Below the pieces are notes generated by a model. It had not been told where the DNA came from. It did no database searches and saw only the letters and a list, made by a program, of their open reading frames with translations. From Ichthyophonus hoferi (taxonomy: Eukaryota > Opisthokonta > Ichthyosporea > Ichthyophonida > Ichthyophonidae), in NCBI GenBank assembly GCA_002751075.1, contig NAOQ01000007.1, forward strand, positions 340,158 through 404,157: 64,000 nucleotides of DNA, given 5' to 3'. The position numbers and the translations under genes were made by a program. Below, piece after piece: positions 26,801-39,100 of the stretch (position 1 is the first letter of the stretch; every line of letters begins with the position of its first letter).

Positions 26801-29800
26801 CCAGAGGTTTATTAAAAAATCCTCTTATGACAAGCGTATCTATAATAGTTATAATGAGATCGTGGTCTGTGTTACAGTTTCTTTCAAACTTGGTTTTGAA
26901 TGTCAACTTCAAATCAGGATAAACGTTTGACTCGTTGGCATCTCATTACTATCTCTTTTATCATATAATGATTCCATTATCCTTTATTATATTTATTATC
27001 ATTTTTCTATTTATATTGATACTTACCCTTCACATTCGTTCCTATACAGACTGGCCTCGAAAAGACAACCGAAGCAGCAAACAAACCCCTTTTGCAATTC
27101 TTTGGCAGATCACGCGGCTTTGCGGCAATAACTTCCGTAGCTGACCATATGAAAGATTACTCTGCCAATTTAGCGTGTGTGCCTGAAATAAATGACCTTC
27201 AGAAACCCACTACCCATCTAACATGCAATAAAGAGAAACCATTTGGGCGTACTGGATCAACTGAAGGTGTGTGCGTATTAAGTAATGGAGTTTAAGTGTG
27301 CTTGTGTATTATATCTTACTTTTTTTCTTTGGATATTTTCTTAAAACTATGACTGGTCCTATGTCATAGCTCCAATTATACCCTTCACATGTAATTGAAA
27401 CATACTCCACTTCCACCTCTTATATACTAGTAATAACCAAGACAGATATATATGGAGGTATGGCATGTAGAGTCTATCAATCTATTGCAAAAGTTACTTA
27501 TCAACGTAACGTTGCATTCACCTCAGAACCAATCCGATGGGCCTTTTCGGGAAACACTGCCGCTAATGTGGCGGAGGCAGCACTAAAGACAAAGACAGGA
27601 CTGACCTTCAGAATGGTGTCTACCCAAGGAGGTGATCAGACTGCTGTGGAAATGGTGACCAAAGGCTTGGCTGACATTACCAGTACTGACTCAGTGTCTG
27701 CCATTAGAAGGTAACATAGTGTCTTTATATCTTTACAGATTATATATATTGAGATATATGGGCTTTTCACCTGTTCTTAAATTATGTTTTCTCTTTTTAC
27801 TCTCTTTAATCAATTGCTGTCTGCCTACTTAGAGTTTCCTCTATCTTTATATTTATTGATTTTGTATTACATTAGGTTATATTCGTCAGTGTGTACGTAA
27901 CATGATTTTTAACTTATCATTACCCTATTTAATCCTAATGCAATTTAATGTTGTTTTATTTTCCAACTATACCTATCTACTGTATACAGCACATAAAATG
28001 TAAAGAATATTTTGTACAGGTAGATGTTTATCTTTGCTTATATAAGAGGCTTAGCTAGAATAGCTGATTATTTCTGTGCTCTTTTATGCAAAAGTGTATT
28101 TGCGTAAAAGTACGTTTACACTGCTGCTGCATAAATTTAGCTAGGGACACAATGGTAGTGACCTTTTAATAGCCACACGTCGTGTAGCCAATGTCCATCT
28201 ATATCCATGCAACTGACGCTAATGTAAAATGTTGCAGTATCGATCAGCTAGACCTGGTGGTGGTGGAGAAACTAATTGGAGGATTGCCCTTCTATTCGGC
28301 TGTGTCTATGGTTAGAAAAGACTCGGGAATCAATAGCATTAGCGATCTTAAAGGTAATGTTAACTTACAGTAAACTGTACAGCTACACCAATTCCCTCTC
28401 TTGTTTTCTTTGGGTTTCCCACCGTTTTACATTTCTTTTTGTATTTATTATATTAACACTGCTCCAATTACAAAGCCCTTTCTCTGCAACATATTTAATA
28501 TATCAATCTGCCATGCAATATTATACAGTCTCACCTTAACTTGCTATAGTTATAACCCTTATTAATTAAGTATACATTTTAATTAGGAGTATGTACCATC
28601 AATACAGTATCATAAAATTGGATTATTAAAATTATTAACATGGGTGTGCATATATTTAACTTTGGGTGTACATGGAGGGAGATTGAATTTAACTGTGAAT
28701 GCACGTAGACCATGGTTCAACCTTTAATATTTACTTAACACGACAACAGTTCTTGAATCTCAGAGAAGTATAGTTTACTTATATTACACTAAATATAAAA
28801 CATAAATAAAAGCAACAGATTATAATACATGCAAGTGATCATTACCAGACTAATTAGAATATTATGTGGGCTATGTACCCTATTTTATAGATATGAATAA
28901 TGTACTTATTGAGGTCCTTCTCTTTTCCTCTGACCATAAAAACTACCATCGTAACACATCGTTGGTTGATCTCAGGTAAGAAATCGTGTCACACGGGGTT
29001 CCAAAAGAGTGCGGGTATGTACGTACCAATGGGCTACTATGTTCAGAATAGAAAAATCCCTGCCCACTCAACCCTGAAGGCAACCCTCGTGAACTATTTC
29101 ACAGGGGGACAATGTGCAATCCCAAAGCTTTGCTCCATTTGTAAGGTATGTATTTACTGTCCTCTGTGTATGCTTTATTTTATTGATCATTTATTTACAT
29201 GTATATTTATTTCTCTTCTTTTTTTGTTTATTTTTTGTATTCTCCGTTTTCATTGTAGTTTTGTTTTTGGTTTTATTATATTATATACCCATCCTGTAAA
29301 AACTTTCTGTAGTTTTATTAAAGACATCAATTTTACACCATTATTCTAACCAATAAGCAACGCCAATTATATTTTCATATATATATATATTGTGACGGAT
29401 ACCTTTTATTTAGTCAAAAGTACAAAGTCATGCTTTCTAATAAACCATACCATTTCTTTAATCTGGGGATACGTAGACCAACAGGACGGATGATACCTGT
29501 ACGACTAAGGACGCATATAGCAGCTATGAGGGAGCTCTTCGCTGCCTATCCGAAGGTGCTGGAGATATCGGCTTTATGAAGCATACCACGTAGGTAGACT
29601 TGGTTATCATTACTGTAGGGCAGGGTGTTTGCTTTTACTTTGTTAGAAATAGATTGCTTTATAAATAGTGATAACTATATTTATTGAATAATTTGAAGTC
29701 AATCTTTAAATGCATAGCTGTAAGCTAGTATTTTTTTATAGATATGAGTGAGACTAATATTGTAATAGTAAGAGTATATGGTCCTCTATAGTTTAATTTC

Positions 29801-32137
29801 TTAGGTCTTCAGGACATGAGATTTTCCAATAATACATTGGCTTTTACTTTCATTCTTCTTCGTTCATTTCTAGCTATCTATTGGGGTTAGCCTGTACTTA
29901 GAATGAAAAGTGAAGGACTAGGTGGGCAGCCAAAGGGGACCTGTACCAACAAATGACCTTGAAAATAATACTGAACCTTATTAGTAGTAGGTGGAATACG
30001 CTGATTAAACCAATTGCAAATGGTTGACAATAATATGGCGATGATCGTTTTTGATGCCATGTACTCCAGTTGATATTTAGAGCTAATGCATTATTAAAAG
30101 GAATATCTGACTAGTATAAAAGCAATTAGTGTATTAATTTTATCCATTAGTAACAACCTGTTAGTTATTGCGTTAGTTACTGCGTTAGTTATTGCGTTAG
30201 TTACTGCTATATTAAAATTATCCTTTTATCTTGTACAGGTGGGATACTGCATGTGGTATTCCTAACAGACCAGCATGGTGTAAAGATCTAAATTCCTTCA
30301 AGGTCATAGATACTACTGGCGATGTCCCCTCCCACCCTGTAGTTGCTAAAAAAGGAGCCTTGAGTAGTGATGGACTTAACCAGCTTATAGTATGTAGTAT
30401 TGTTTATTCACTTTATCTCCTAGCTACGCATCCATCATATTTTTCGAAGTTATAAGTATCATTTTAATATTTTTGAATACCAACTGTTTTAGTCGTAATT
30501 GTAATAGAATATCATTTCCGTTTGTATTTAAATTTCCACTAACCATATATACCCTTCTGTATCTATCCTATAATTTCTCTCTACGTATATAATATATATA
30601 TTTCTATATAACACAGAACGCTCTGAAATCAATGAGCAACGATAATGCTGATGACCAGAATCTGTTTCGTATGTTAGGTGGAAAAGATCTCTCGGGATAT
30701 CAGGATGTAGGGAGATCCGTCCAGGGCCATGTCCAGCAGTATGTGAATCTCTTATCCTGCCTCCCTGAAAGCAAATCATTGCTTGCTGTCAATAACCTGC
30801 CGGCTTGTAAAGTAAGTTGAATACATTGTTTTCATTTCTTACCTTGCTTTTCCTTTCCCTCTCCAACCATTTCTCCTTTTTATTCTTTTTATATACGTAA
30901 CTAGCCTTATCTACTGTTTTGGTTTAGTTTGTTTTTATGTGCCTACAAGGTGTAAACTTTTGACTTATCACACCGTTTATTAGCCCCATTCACGTAACTC
31001 ATAATTTGATAATGCCCATCAGATGGTTGACGAACCCCAGCCCGCTACTGATGCCGCTGCCTTTGCTTCTATTAAAAGCTATCAAAATACCACAAGGAGC
31101 ATTGCTGTGGCTGCACTAGTCCTGGTGTGTTTAGCCATAGCCATTTTCCCAGTGCTTTATTTCTTTTTGGGTCGCCGTCAAGTTACTAATTGGATATCTG
31201 GGGCACAAATGCACCACATGAAACAGAGTGACTTCGACAAGGAAAGGTTGGTAGGTGTTCCTAGGTGTAGTTTTCATCTCATTTTAATTTTTGCTTCGTC
31301 TTGGGTGCGTAAAGCCATTTTTATATATAATATTTTTATTCTATTTTTTATTATTTTTGCTGAGGATCTTAACCTGTTCACATTGTATTCTTGGACGAAG
31401 ATGAGCCCAAATCCTTTGTGTTGGTATATGTTTTCTTTATTATACATAGAGTATGTATATATATTCCTTCCTGTATGTTTTCTTACCCCAAAACTCGTCT
31501 ATCCATTTTTTATGTTACTTTTTTAGTATTAATTTCTTGTTTCTTTCTTTAGGGTGGTTTTTCCAACCAAATAACTTAAAATTTTCAAATGTAGACGTAT
31601 TATATTTACGGTGTTAACATACAAACCTCGAACTATAAGATCGGATATCATTTCCCCGGTAAAAATATAAGTAGAAGACCTATCTATCAAACTGACTGGT
31701 TTTTATGAATGAATTCCACCATGGCTATATGAATGCCAACATGACTGTATGCATTCAACAGTAATGCAGCCGCTACAAGCCGTAGCTGTTTTAGACAGGT
31801 AGATAAGCGAGAATGTCTTGACATCTGTCTGACTATGTCTCCTTATCTATCAGCACATTAACACTTTTTTGTCAAAATTTCATTATATTTTTCTGCCTTA
31901 TTTTATTGTAGTTGTAATTATGTTGAAACACATAATATACATTCCCTTTACTTAGTGGTAGCCATAAAATATGTATACATTGTATTCCTGTTGTTCGGTG
32001 GATTTGAAACAACCTGTTTGTACTTAAACTAATTTCTACATTTTTTCAATCATTCCTGCAGTAATGGTTATATAGGATCCTCGAGGAAGGCCCCCGTCCC
32101 ACCCGGCACGCCCAGCAAAGTTGGCCTAATTGAATAG
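23818..32137 (+). CDS. Membrane-anchored bilobal transferrin-family protein, 791 aa, 13 exons
   Basis: Exons: 23818-23911, 24636-24825, 25786-25910, 26293-26732, 27050-27266, 27446-27710, 28238-28353, 28976-29145, 29477-29589, 30239-30389, 30617-30811, 31023-31246, 32062-32137 (TAG). All junctions keep phase. A signal peptide ([19 protein letters not shown]) precedes two transferrin lobes. N-lobe iron ligands are all present at about Asp89 (FPDSGA), Tyr117 (PFYTAS), Tyr211 ([11 protein letters not shown]) and His265 (VPSHAIV), with the carbonate-site Thr and Arg in [11 protein letters not shown]. The C-lobe keeps its Asp (STDS), two Tyr ([16 protein letters not shown]) and His (VPSHPVV), but the anion-site Arg is Lys ([11 protein letters not shown]). 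Exon 12 encodes a transmembrane segment ([20 protein letters not shown]) and a basic tail follows. Known family role: extracellular Fe3+ binding or uptake. The anchored form recalls melanotransferrin, which uses GPI instead. Confidence 0.93.
30160..30207 (+). repeat. 12-bp tandem repeat, four copies, alternating variants
   Basis: GTTAGTTATTGC and GTTAGTTACTGC alternate (A-B-A-B), so the true unit may be 24 bp duplicated once. It lies in transferrin intron 9, about 30 bases before the exon 10 acceptor. Confidence 0.9.
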
Positions 32138-34181
32138 ATTAAAATGTGAATATTACGCAGAACCTTGCACTATGGAAAAGTTTTAAAAAATATATCTTCA
32201 CAGAACAAAATTATATTGATGTTTCTTTTAAAAGTTAGGGCACACAGGCTAATTTAAACACAAGACCTTCCGCCTTTCTTTCCTCAATCCTATCTGTATA
32301 ATATGTGGCAATACCATAGCCAACCCCAATCTTTCATTGCATCTCATACGAAGATAGAAAGAGAACAGTCAGTACATTTAATATGAGTTAATGCGCCTGC
32401 AGTGTACAGGGCCAATTCATGAGCTGGTCTCATTGGTAAAAAATAAAAAATCTGCAATCAAATGACGGAAATATTTGCCGCATTTTGAATTTTAACTGGA
32501 ATACCACTTCTTTTTACCATAGCAGCACCAATACGTTTATACCTAAACATCCATTATTAGGATGGAAGATGCGCCTTGTATAGTAAATTGGTCTTACCAA
32601 CAAAAGCGTAATCATAACGGTAATTTCACTAAGTAAAAATCTTTGTTTTTTCCTACAGCATTGGTAGTAGCATTTGAGATGGAATAGGCAAAGGTACATT
32701 CAAGAATTCAGAAATAATTGTGGAAAAAAACTTTCCAGTCATTGGTATGGGCTATTTATTAATAATAATGTTGAACATGAGTCAAGATTTATTGCAGTTT
32801 AAAATCCCAATTCCTTACTCTATAAAATGGCTGAGGTAGCAATATTACTGTACATTTTGGTTTGTACATAAATGTGTTAAAAAAATAGAAGTGGGAGCAT
32901 CCGCCATAAGTATGCCCTAATGGCTTGGCCAGTTTTAAATGAACCTGAAGTATTTACTCCCATGTTCGTATGGTACTTATATTTTATTTTTGAATTTTTG
33001 AAATTTCCAACCCGAGGATGTAAATTTTGTTTGCATTAGTACTTGTATATGATACTGATATTACTGCGTATACAACTTCGTCCTATCATAATTCCCAACA
33101 TTTATCTATTCTAGTGTTTTGACTCTAAATCGGTATAGACAATTCATATTGAGTCTACATTAGTTATAAAGGCTTTTAAAGCTCTTTAAATGTTCAATTA
33201 TGTTGATTTAAGCTAAAGAGTTGCGATTTAGTAGATTATCCTAGGTTATTATAACTTTATTTTTATTAAGAAAAGATCAAAATGCTATTTTGCTACACCA
33301 CCATAACAATTTTGTGTTGAACAACGCAAGACAAATAATAACTGAATAGAGTTTTTGTAAGATACTGTGGGAGTTCTATTAACTTGTCCACAATTCGTTG
33401 GTATCTCCAATTGATTTTTGTAAACAATCGTTGATATTCCTGACCTTACGTTAGTAATAACTAATCGGCTTTATCTACTTTCTATAGAAGGTAATGTAGA
33501 AGCAGGCATATATGGTGGATCTATCTCTATATGTCTATTACAATTATATTTAGCTATTACTGAAAGAGGAATTCCTACTTTAGTTTGTTTAGGTGCGATA
33601 GTGCTTGTGGCACAATGTGTACAACCAATAAGAGGTGCTATATTACTAATCCCACTCACGATAGGTCGCAGAAGCCCACTTACCGCAATAGTTAAACACT
33701 ATTGTCCCTATTTAGATGGCGAATTAACTCATTTCCTCATTGATATGGAAGTGTTCATATACTATGTATTGACAAAAATTGAGCCTGCTCTGTGAAGATG
33801 CTATGGAATTATTGGCAACCTGCACATAGAGTAATTTATACCCAATAAGTGTATTATCAAATTTATTGGCTCTCAATTTATATTGCTTATACTAATTGAT
33901 AAGTTGATAAGACTCACTATTCCAGTCTAATAATTCCCAGTGTTGGAGTCAGGTGTATATAGCGTCTACAAGGTTATCTCCCAATCATTATCCTCTAACT
34001 TAACTCAATGTTAATACCAGTAATACTAGTACTATTTCTGATATAGAAATAATGTGCTAAAATTATTTGTATTTTTATACGCAGTAACTATTGATTTATA
34101 AACTCACATGTATATGGGCACATTGAGATATATATATACATTACATGCATATACACAATTAAGTCATAATAGTATATTATA
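32138..34181. other. Spacer after the transferrin gene; one open frame of unknown meaning
   Basis: Mostly AT-rich without features. Between 33424 and 33795 one plus frame stays open for about 124 codons without a clear start or splice context. Its translation is Ile/Leu-rich with no known motif, so I do not call it a gene. Confidence 0.4.
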
Positions 34182-35717
34182 GGGAGGTTCAATTCAAATG
34201 ATGTATCTGTCGACCAATATGATAATTTTCCTGATCAAAAGGAAAACAAATAAATTGTAAAAATTTATGTAGTTTTCAAGAGCTTATATATATATATATA
34301 TAATTATTTTAAAATAAAAAGAATAGCTCAATATATATATATATAGTATATATAACATTCTTTTGCTGGACAATTGATGCTAACAACACATGCCATGTTG
34401 AAAAAAAAAAATCATGGTTGACATGTTAGAAATATTATATATAACAATTATAACATAGGTTTGCTGAGGACATGTTAGATAACATCTAAGTTAAGTATAA
34501 ATTGAAAGAAAAGCTATATATTTTTTTTCAAAGCTTATATATATATATATATAAAGAACATTATGACAAGCAGCAGAAGCTGTCATCTAGTAAGCAAGGG
34601 GGATAGGGGATAAACCCCTTGAAGGCGTATCTGTTAGGAAAATCGCCGAGGCCTTAAATTTGCACTGTTAAACTTGGTATAAAATTGGGAAGAAGTTCAA
34701 TGAATCCAGCACACCTACTGTGCCGCATAGGAGTGGGGATAGGAGATCGAAGTTCTCGGCTGACCGGAAACTGCAATTACTTAGGTGGGTAAACAATAAT
34801 TGCTTTCTAAGGCTTTCTGCTCTTGCAACAATGGTGCAAGACAAATTTTCTGTGTCTCAACTTCCGCTATAGAAAGGAGAATATTATTAAGTTTTCATCA
34901 CACGACGAAAAGCCCAGTACCTGCATCGGAGCATAGAAATGATGAAACTACGATTAGAAGGCGCTTTTATTACATTATACCGTTCAGGGAGCTGGATTAG
35001 AGTACTGAGGATAGAGGATAAAAACTTGATTGCAACGAAATTAGATTTTCAGTCTCCACCCAACCGAAAAAAGCAAGACCCCGCATTGCAACTTCTCTGT
35101 ATGTTTCTGTTGGCGTTTCGCGAAGTAGAAATATTTCCATTTTTGCGGCTGTTAATAAGTATAGTATTTTATACCACAAAATTTATAATAAAGCACTTAA
35201 TGGGAAAGACTTCAAAGCTTGTTTAGAAAATTTCAAAAGGATATGTGATGAAAAAGGAATCATCAATTCTTTTTTTATCCTCGATAACGCTAGGATTCAT
35301 CACTTTTTCGGCCTTTAAGGTGTTATTCAGTCCTTAATTTTATACCTACAGTATCTTCCTCCTTATTCACCTTTTTTTTATATTATATATTGAAAGTGAT
35401 TTTTTCAGTTTGGAAGAATTTAGTTTTTGGTTGGAATGTAGAACTGAAGCGGAGTTGAAAAGTATGACAAGTTTAATTTTTTTGGAGATCACAGCTGGAC
35501 CCTGTGATAGTTTTTATAAGAAAATTACAAGATACAGACGTAAATCGGAAGGAAAAAAGTTAATTATGGAGTGATTATATATATATAACAAGACATGTTT
35601 TGAACTAACAGTTTTTTACTAAAATAAAAAACGTAAAAATTGTTTTTTCTTGTTTTCCTTTTGAGCGAGAAAATTATCATATTGGTCGGCAGATCTACCA
35701 TTTGGATCGAAAACCCC
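34182..35717 (+). mobile_element. Tc1/mariner (IS630-type) DNA transposon with decayed transposase
   Basis: The element is bounded by TA at 34180-34181 and 35718-35719, the expected target duplication. Terminal inverted repeats extend about 70 bases: the left end reads GGGAGGTTCAATTCAAATG and the reverse complement of the right end GGGGTTTTCGATCCAAATG, and both share GACCAATATGATAATTTTC and TCAAAAGGAAAACAA. The interior (about 34560-35580) shows pieces of an IS630/Tc1-type transposase in more than one plus frame: a helix-turn-helix part with LSALATMVQDKFSVSTSAIERR, a FILDNARIHH block carrying the second catalytic Asp, and LPPYSP before the place of the third acidic residue, which is lost. Frame shifts and in-frame stops break it, so it cannot be autonomous. 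Total length is 1536 bases. Confidence 0.85.
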
Positions 35718-36106
35718 TATATATCACCACACTAAAGAAAATACTTTTTTTTCATGCGGCCACTCATTAGATCCACTTTTTTGTTTTATTTCATTAAGAA
35801 ATATAATAATGCTTTGTTTTTAAAGGCATTTGTATTATATAATAGATAGCATTGTACCCTGCACTCCTTCAATGATATTTGATATATAAGTGCATAAAAT
35901 TCCCAATATTAAGTGCGATTGGAATATACTTAAGCCAATAGAAAGATACTTCAATACAATCTAAACTACAATTGGCTTATATATTACTTGTGTAAGATCT
36001 ATAAACAGAGCAGGAATGCTTTTATTGTTTTGGTTATATGAAATAGGCTGTGTTTAATTAATAAGAAGCTCACCAAAGAACAGCTACTGCCCTGACCATA
36101 ATAACA

Positions 36107-39100
36107 ATGGCTTCAAAGGACCTACTAAATGGTGGGTAGGTAGATACTACTACCCTAGTGAAAAATACTCTGTTGTTTTTATAATCTATTTTTAAAATAG
36201 TTAAAGAAAAGTCATGGGTGAGTTAATTCAGAATATTGTTTGAGGCCCCTGTTTGCTTTAGGAATAGTATGACTTTTTAAGAAGAGAAATAAATGAGAGG
36301 ACGTGTTTATATCAATACGGGTCGTATGTGTTGGCTTGGCTAAAGAATTCATTGCAGATGATGAAAGTTGGGAAACACTGTATGGCGAGAGATAATTATG
36401 AAAACAGATGGAAAAGATTATTTACACATTGGTAAAAAGACTTATCTACTATTTTATATTAAGTCAGTTAAGACGTACAGCTTCTTCTCTCTGTTTATTT
36501 TTAAGTATTACATATTAACCGTTTGATCTTCCCATTACATCTTAGTCGTTATGACAGGTCCTTAAATAACATTAATCAACAGGAATATATCACTATGTAA
36601 TCAATATTTTATCAGTGAATAAATGACTTGCTGGAATCAGTAGTTTATATGACTATAGGTATAAATTTAGAGAATTATATGATCTACACTTACCTAGTAA
36701 TGGCACCCTCCCTTGTCTGTGACAGACAGGCGTCTAACACTTATCTGTGATCTTAGTAGGGGAGGAGTGGTTTGTAGCAGTACATGTAGGTGAGTGACTT
36801 TCTGGTCTACACTATTTTCTTTGTTCTTTTTTTTTTTTGCCTCGGCTTGATGATATATATAATAAAAAATAACAGTAGAAGCATGTTCATTCTACTGCCT
36901 GGTGGGATAGATTTAATATGGGTGTATTTTCAATATATAGTTTAGCACATATATTTATCTATGCCAGTCACTGTATGTTTATCATTGCATAACCGGAAAT
37001 GATAAGGTTATCTACAACAAATTTGGCTGCATGAACAAATTTAAATGGGCATGGATGATGCATTTGTTTTGGTGAATATGTTTATATACTGCTAGCCAAC
37101 CATACAATTAGCTTGTCATCTAGGCCATGCACTCACAGTATAGGCGCCTAACCCGTGGAGACAGGGCTTTTTTCTAGGCCTGTATCTCATTGTGTAGTCT
37201 CTTTCTCTCTTATTTCTGACCTCTTCCCACTCACCAACCTCTGGGCATGGACCATACAGGGGCTGGATACCACCATCCTGACAATGCCTCTCACTACCGC
37301 AGCTTGTGCTCTTGTGCATGTTTGAAGGTATGGATGTCTTGGGATTTCTTGTCTGTTGTTGTCTGGAGAGAGAGAGAAAAAGGGAGAGGAAGAGGGGATA
37401 GGTAAATAGAGATAGAGAAAGAGGAAGGATAATATATGTATCTATGTATCAATAGATATGTAGTTGTGCCTAGCTATGCTCTATGTGCTTACTATTGGTT
37501 TATACATATAATCTACATTCACACTGTAATATACCTTGTTCATACTCATGTTTCTTACTATAGCTATCTCACTTTATATTATTTACAAAGGTTAAATTGA
37601 CATGGTTAGTACGGTCCGCAGGGTAGGGGGAAATAGATGCACAATAGATTGTATGGAACTAAAGAGGGTGCTCATGGTTGCAATAGATATATGGTGGTGG
37701 GATAGGCTGTGAATGAGTAGGAGAAAGAGGAGGAATGATGGGGAGAGGGGGACGATATATAACCCAATGGAATATAGGCAAAGGATATACTGGCTAAGGG
37801 AGGGGCCGCTGTAGATGCTGCCATGGTTGCAGTGAAGATGTTAGAGGTATGTGTGTGTGTCAATGCCTGTGATACAGACTTATACATGTAAAGATATGTA
37901 TTGTAATTATTGACTTGTAGTTAATAGTTATTTTTGAACTATATAATATAGGCATGATAGGCCAATCAGCTGGGTTCTTTATATTTAAATATACTTTATT
38001 ATGCATTACGTATGTATGACATATTACTGGGTGCCTTTATGCATGTAGATAGAGGTTGACCTAAGATAGATGGCTGTTTTATCCAGCCAATGGCGAGATG
38101 TATTGTAAGAGAGAACCTATAGAACACTAGGTATACAACCAGTAGTAGAATATAAGAATTGATCAATAATGTAACAATACGCCACTTCCAGGATAGTGAG
38201 AGCTGCAATGCAGGGAATGGCTCTAATCTCAACGCAGATGGGCAAGTGCAATGTGATGCCAGTATCATGGATGGGACTACTGGTGCCTTTGGCTCATTGG
38301 CTGCTGCACCAGGTACCCTATTACACTCTGCCCAATATTTCTCTACCCTGCATTAGTTGCCTATCATTTACCCTTCCTCTCTGCCTCATTTTATCAGGTG
38401 TTCAGAATCCAATAGAGGCAGCCTATCACGTCATGATCCAGGAAGCTGGTGGCCTATTGGATCTTGGCCTAGTACCACCAATGTATCCTTCATACGTCTT
38501 TCCCTCAGTTATTTCTTTTATTAGTATTAGTATTACTATTACTATTATTATACGCTATCTTTATTTCTATCGCTCTTTCTCTCTTTCTTTCTTATTAGTT
38601 TTTCATTCTACCAGATCTCGCCCCCTTTTAACCTCAAAGGTGGCTTCCTTTAGCCTGTGATTAGTGGTTCCTCTGCTGTTCTACCTTACGGGGGTACAAT
38701 ATTATTTGCTCTTTGTAGGGCAGTACGTTTAGCAAACAGATATTGAGCGAATACTTTGTTTATTCCTTTTACTTATATTTTATTTCTTTTCCCTCCTATC
38801 ATTCCTCTCCCTCCTATCTCTCCCATAGACGTTAAGCTTACACCATGTAGATCATCAGATCATCAACCATCCTCCCTTACTATCAGGTGCCTGGCTGGGG
38901 ACGGGGCGCGTGTGTGGGCTAATCACCAAGGGCTATCCACATGTACATCCTCTGATACCAAGGGATATCATGTGACAGGTTGGCTTCATGACTGTGCTTG
39001 GCAAGAGAAGAGACTGGTGTCTACCTGCATTTTTCCCTCATGCACTCGCTCTCCCTTTCCCTCTCCTCTTTTTCTCTTTTTTCCTTCATCTACGTTATTC

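Noticed and set aside
31247-31526. Open frame continuing past transferrin exon 12
   Set aside because: The translation becomes Phe/Ile/Tyr-rich intron sequence; the GTTGGT donor at 31247 joins in frame to exon 13, which ends in a plausible tail.
38192-38660. Alternative 154-codon frame over TASP1 exons 5-6
   Set aside because: A shadow frame of the true TASP1 exons that runs into pyrimidine-rich intron sequence.
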